A stretch of DNA of 64,000 nucleotides, taken from assembly GCA_963792915.1 (NCBI GenBank), contig CAWBYD010000007.1, positions 62,001-126,000 of the forward strand, read 5' to 3'. The notes under the pieces are model-generated. The model was not told the origin of the DNA, did no database searches, and saw only the letters and a program-made list of their open reading frames with translations. This DNA is from Solirubrobacter sp963792915. Its GTDB lineage: Bacteria > Actinomycetota > Thermoleophilia > Solirubrobacterales > Solirubrobacteraceae. Numbering within the stretch: the stretch's first letter is position 1; the number at the start of each line of letters is the position of its first letter. Of the stretch, positions 63,656-64,000 are shown one piece after another. The position numbers and the translations under genes were made by a program.

Positions 63656-64000
63656 TGAACGCCCCCAGGAACTCGTCGAACAGGCCCAGCGAGTCGTTCG
63701 GCCCCGGGCCGGCCTCGGGGTGGTACTGCACGCAGCCGGCGGGCACGTCGAGCAGCCGGATGCCCTCGACCGTGCCGTCGTAGAGGTTCACGTGCGTCAG
63801 CTCGGCGGCGCCGAGGTCGGTCTCGATGCGCTCGCCGGGCGTGCCCGCGACCGCGAAGCCGTGGTTCTGCGACGTGATCGCGATCCGGCCGGTGCGCAGG
63901 TCCTTGACCGGGTGGTTGGCGCCGCGGTGGCCGAACGGGAGCTTGAACGTGTCCAGGCCCGCGGCGCGCGAGAGCAGCTGGTGGCCGAGGCAGATCCCGA
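63645..64000 (-). CDS. carA: carbamoyl-phosphate synthase small subunit (partial)
   Basis: The C-terminal about 117 residues of the glutamine amidotransferase subunit; the start lies beyond the right edge. Visible are the nucleophile motif GICLGHQLL, TSQNHGFAV and the catalytic His/Glu in YHPEAGPGP. It ends DEFLGAFSAA and overlaps carB by 11 nt. Confidence 0.93.

Overview
The window is a very GC-rich bacterial chromosome segment with almost no spacer DNA. The gene content points to Actinomycetota, most likely the Thermoleophilia/Solirubrobacterales side of the phylum. This rests on an actinobacterial-type integration host factor (mIHF) beside gmk and rpoZ, an ECF sigma factor with a RskA-like anti-sigma factor, a membrane Ser/Thr kinase, RNase Y together with RNase J, and a flagellar-type chemotaxis set containing CheC, CheD and FliY. 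The lineage is an inference; no rRNA, tRNA, CRISPR array or insertion sequence was seen.

Most genes lie on the minus strand and, read right to left, form a familiar housekeeping order: carA-carB-pyrK-pyrD (64000-58769); mihF-gmk-rpoZ-coaBC (58634-56146); a MoxR/DUF58/transglutaminase membrane operon plus a TPR gene (56146-51345); rimP-nusA-ylxR-infB-ylxP-rbfA-nrnA-truB-ribF-GGDEF-rpsO (51246-42109); a redox/ECF-sigma group (42101-39399); pnp-M16 peptidase-dapB, a LigD-type polymerase, a Ser/Thr kinase module, dapA-rnj (38017-26481); and ftsK-rodZ-like-cinA-thpR, a secreted hydrolase, recA-recX, rny and miaB (12383-113).

Plus-strand genes are the exceptions. A two-component system (12865-14941) is followed by a tightly overlapping chemotaxis/flagellar-switch operon, cheW-cheB-cheR-cheA-cheC-cheD-fliM-fliY-cheY (14976-22644). 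An MFS transporter (25268-26524) and a saccharopine-dehydrogenase-like oxidoreductase (38317-39402) stand alone. The chemotaxis operon, an HD-GYP gene and the MFS gene sit together between ftsK and rnj, as an insertion into the housekeeping order.

Novelty is concentrated in a few places. The 23.1-23.6 kb interval holds a small secreted-protein gene diverging from a structured leader with a strong ribosome binding site, a five-codon ORF and an intrinsic terminator. A GC-rich repeat family lies between nusA and ylxR and again between rpoZ and coaBC. ThpR carries a long collagen-like repeat insertion between its two catalytic motifs. A terminator hairpin sits directly in front of the rimP ribosome binding site. 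Three genes (an HD-GYP gene, a Ser/Thr kinase, carB) carry four single-base frameshifts in short G/C runs, which may be assembly errors or real lesions. Two genes (M16 peptidase, DsbA-like protein) have plausible N-termini only if non-canonical start codons are used.
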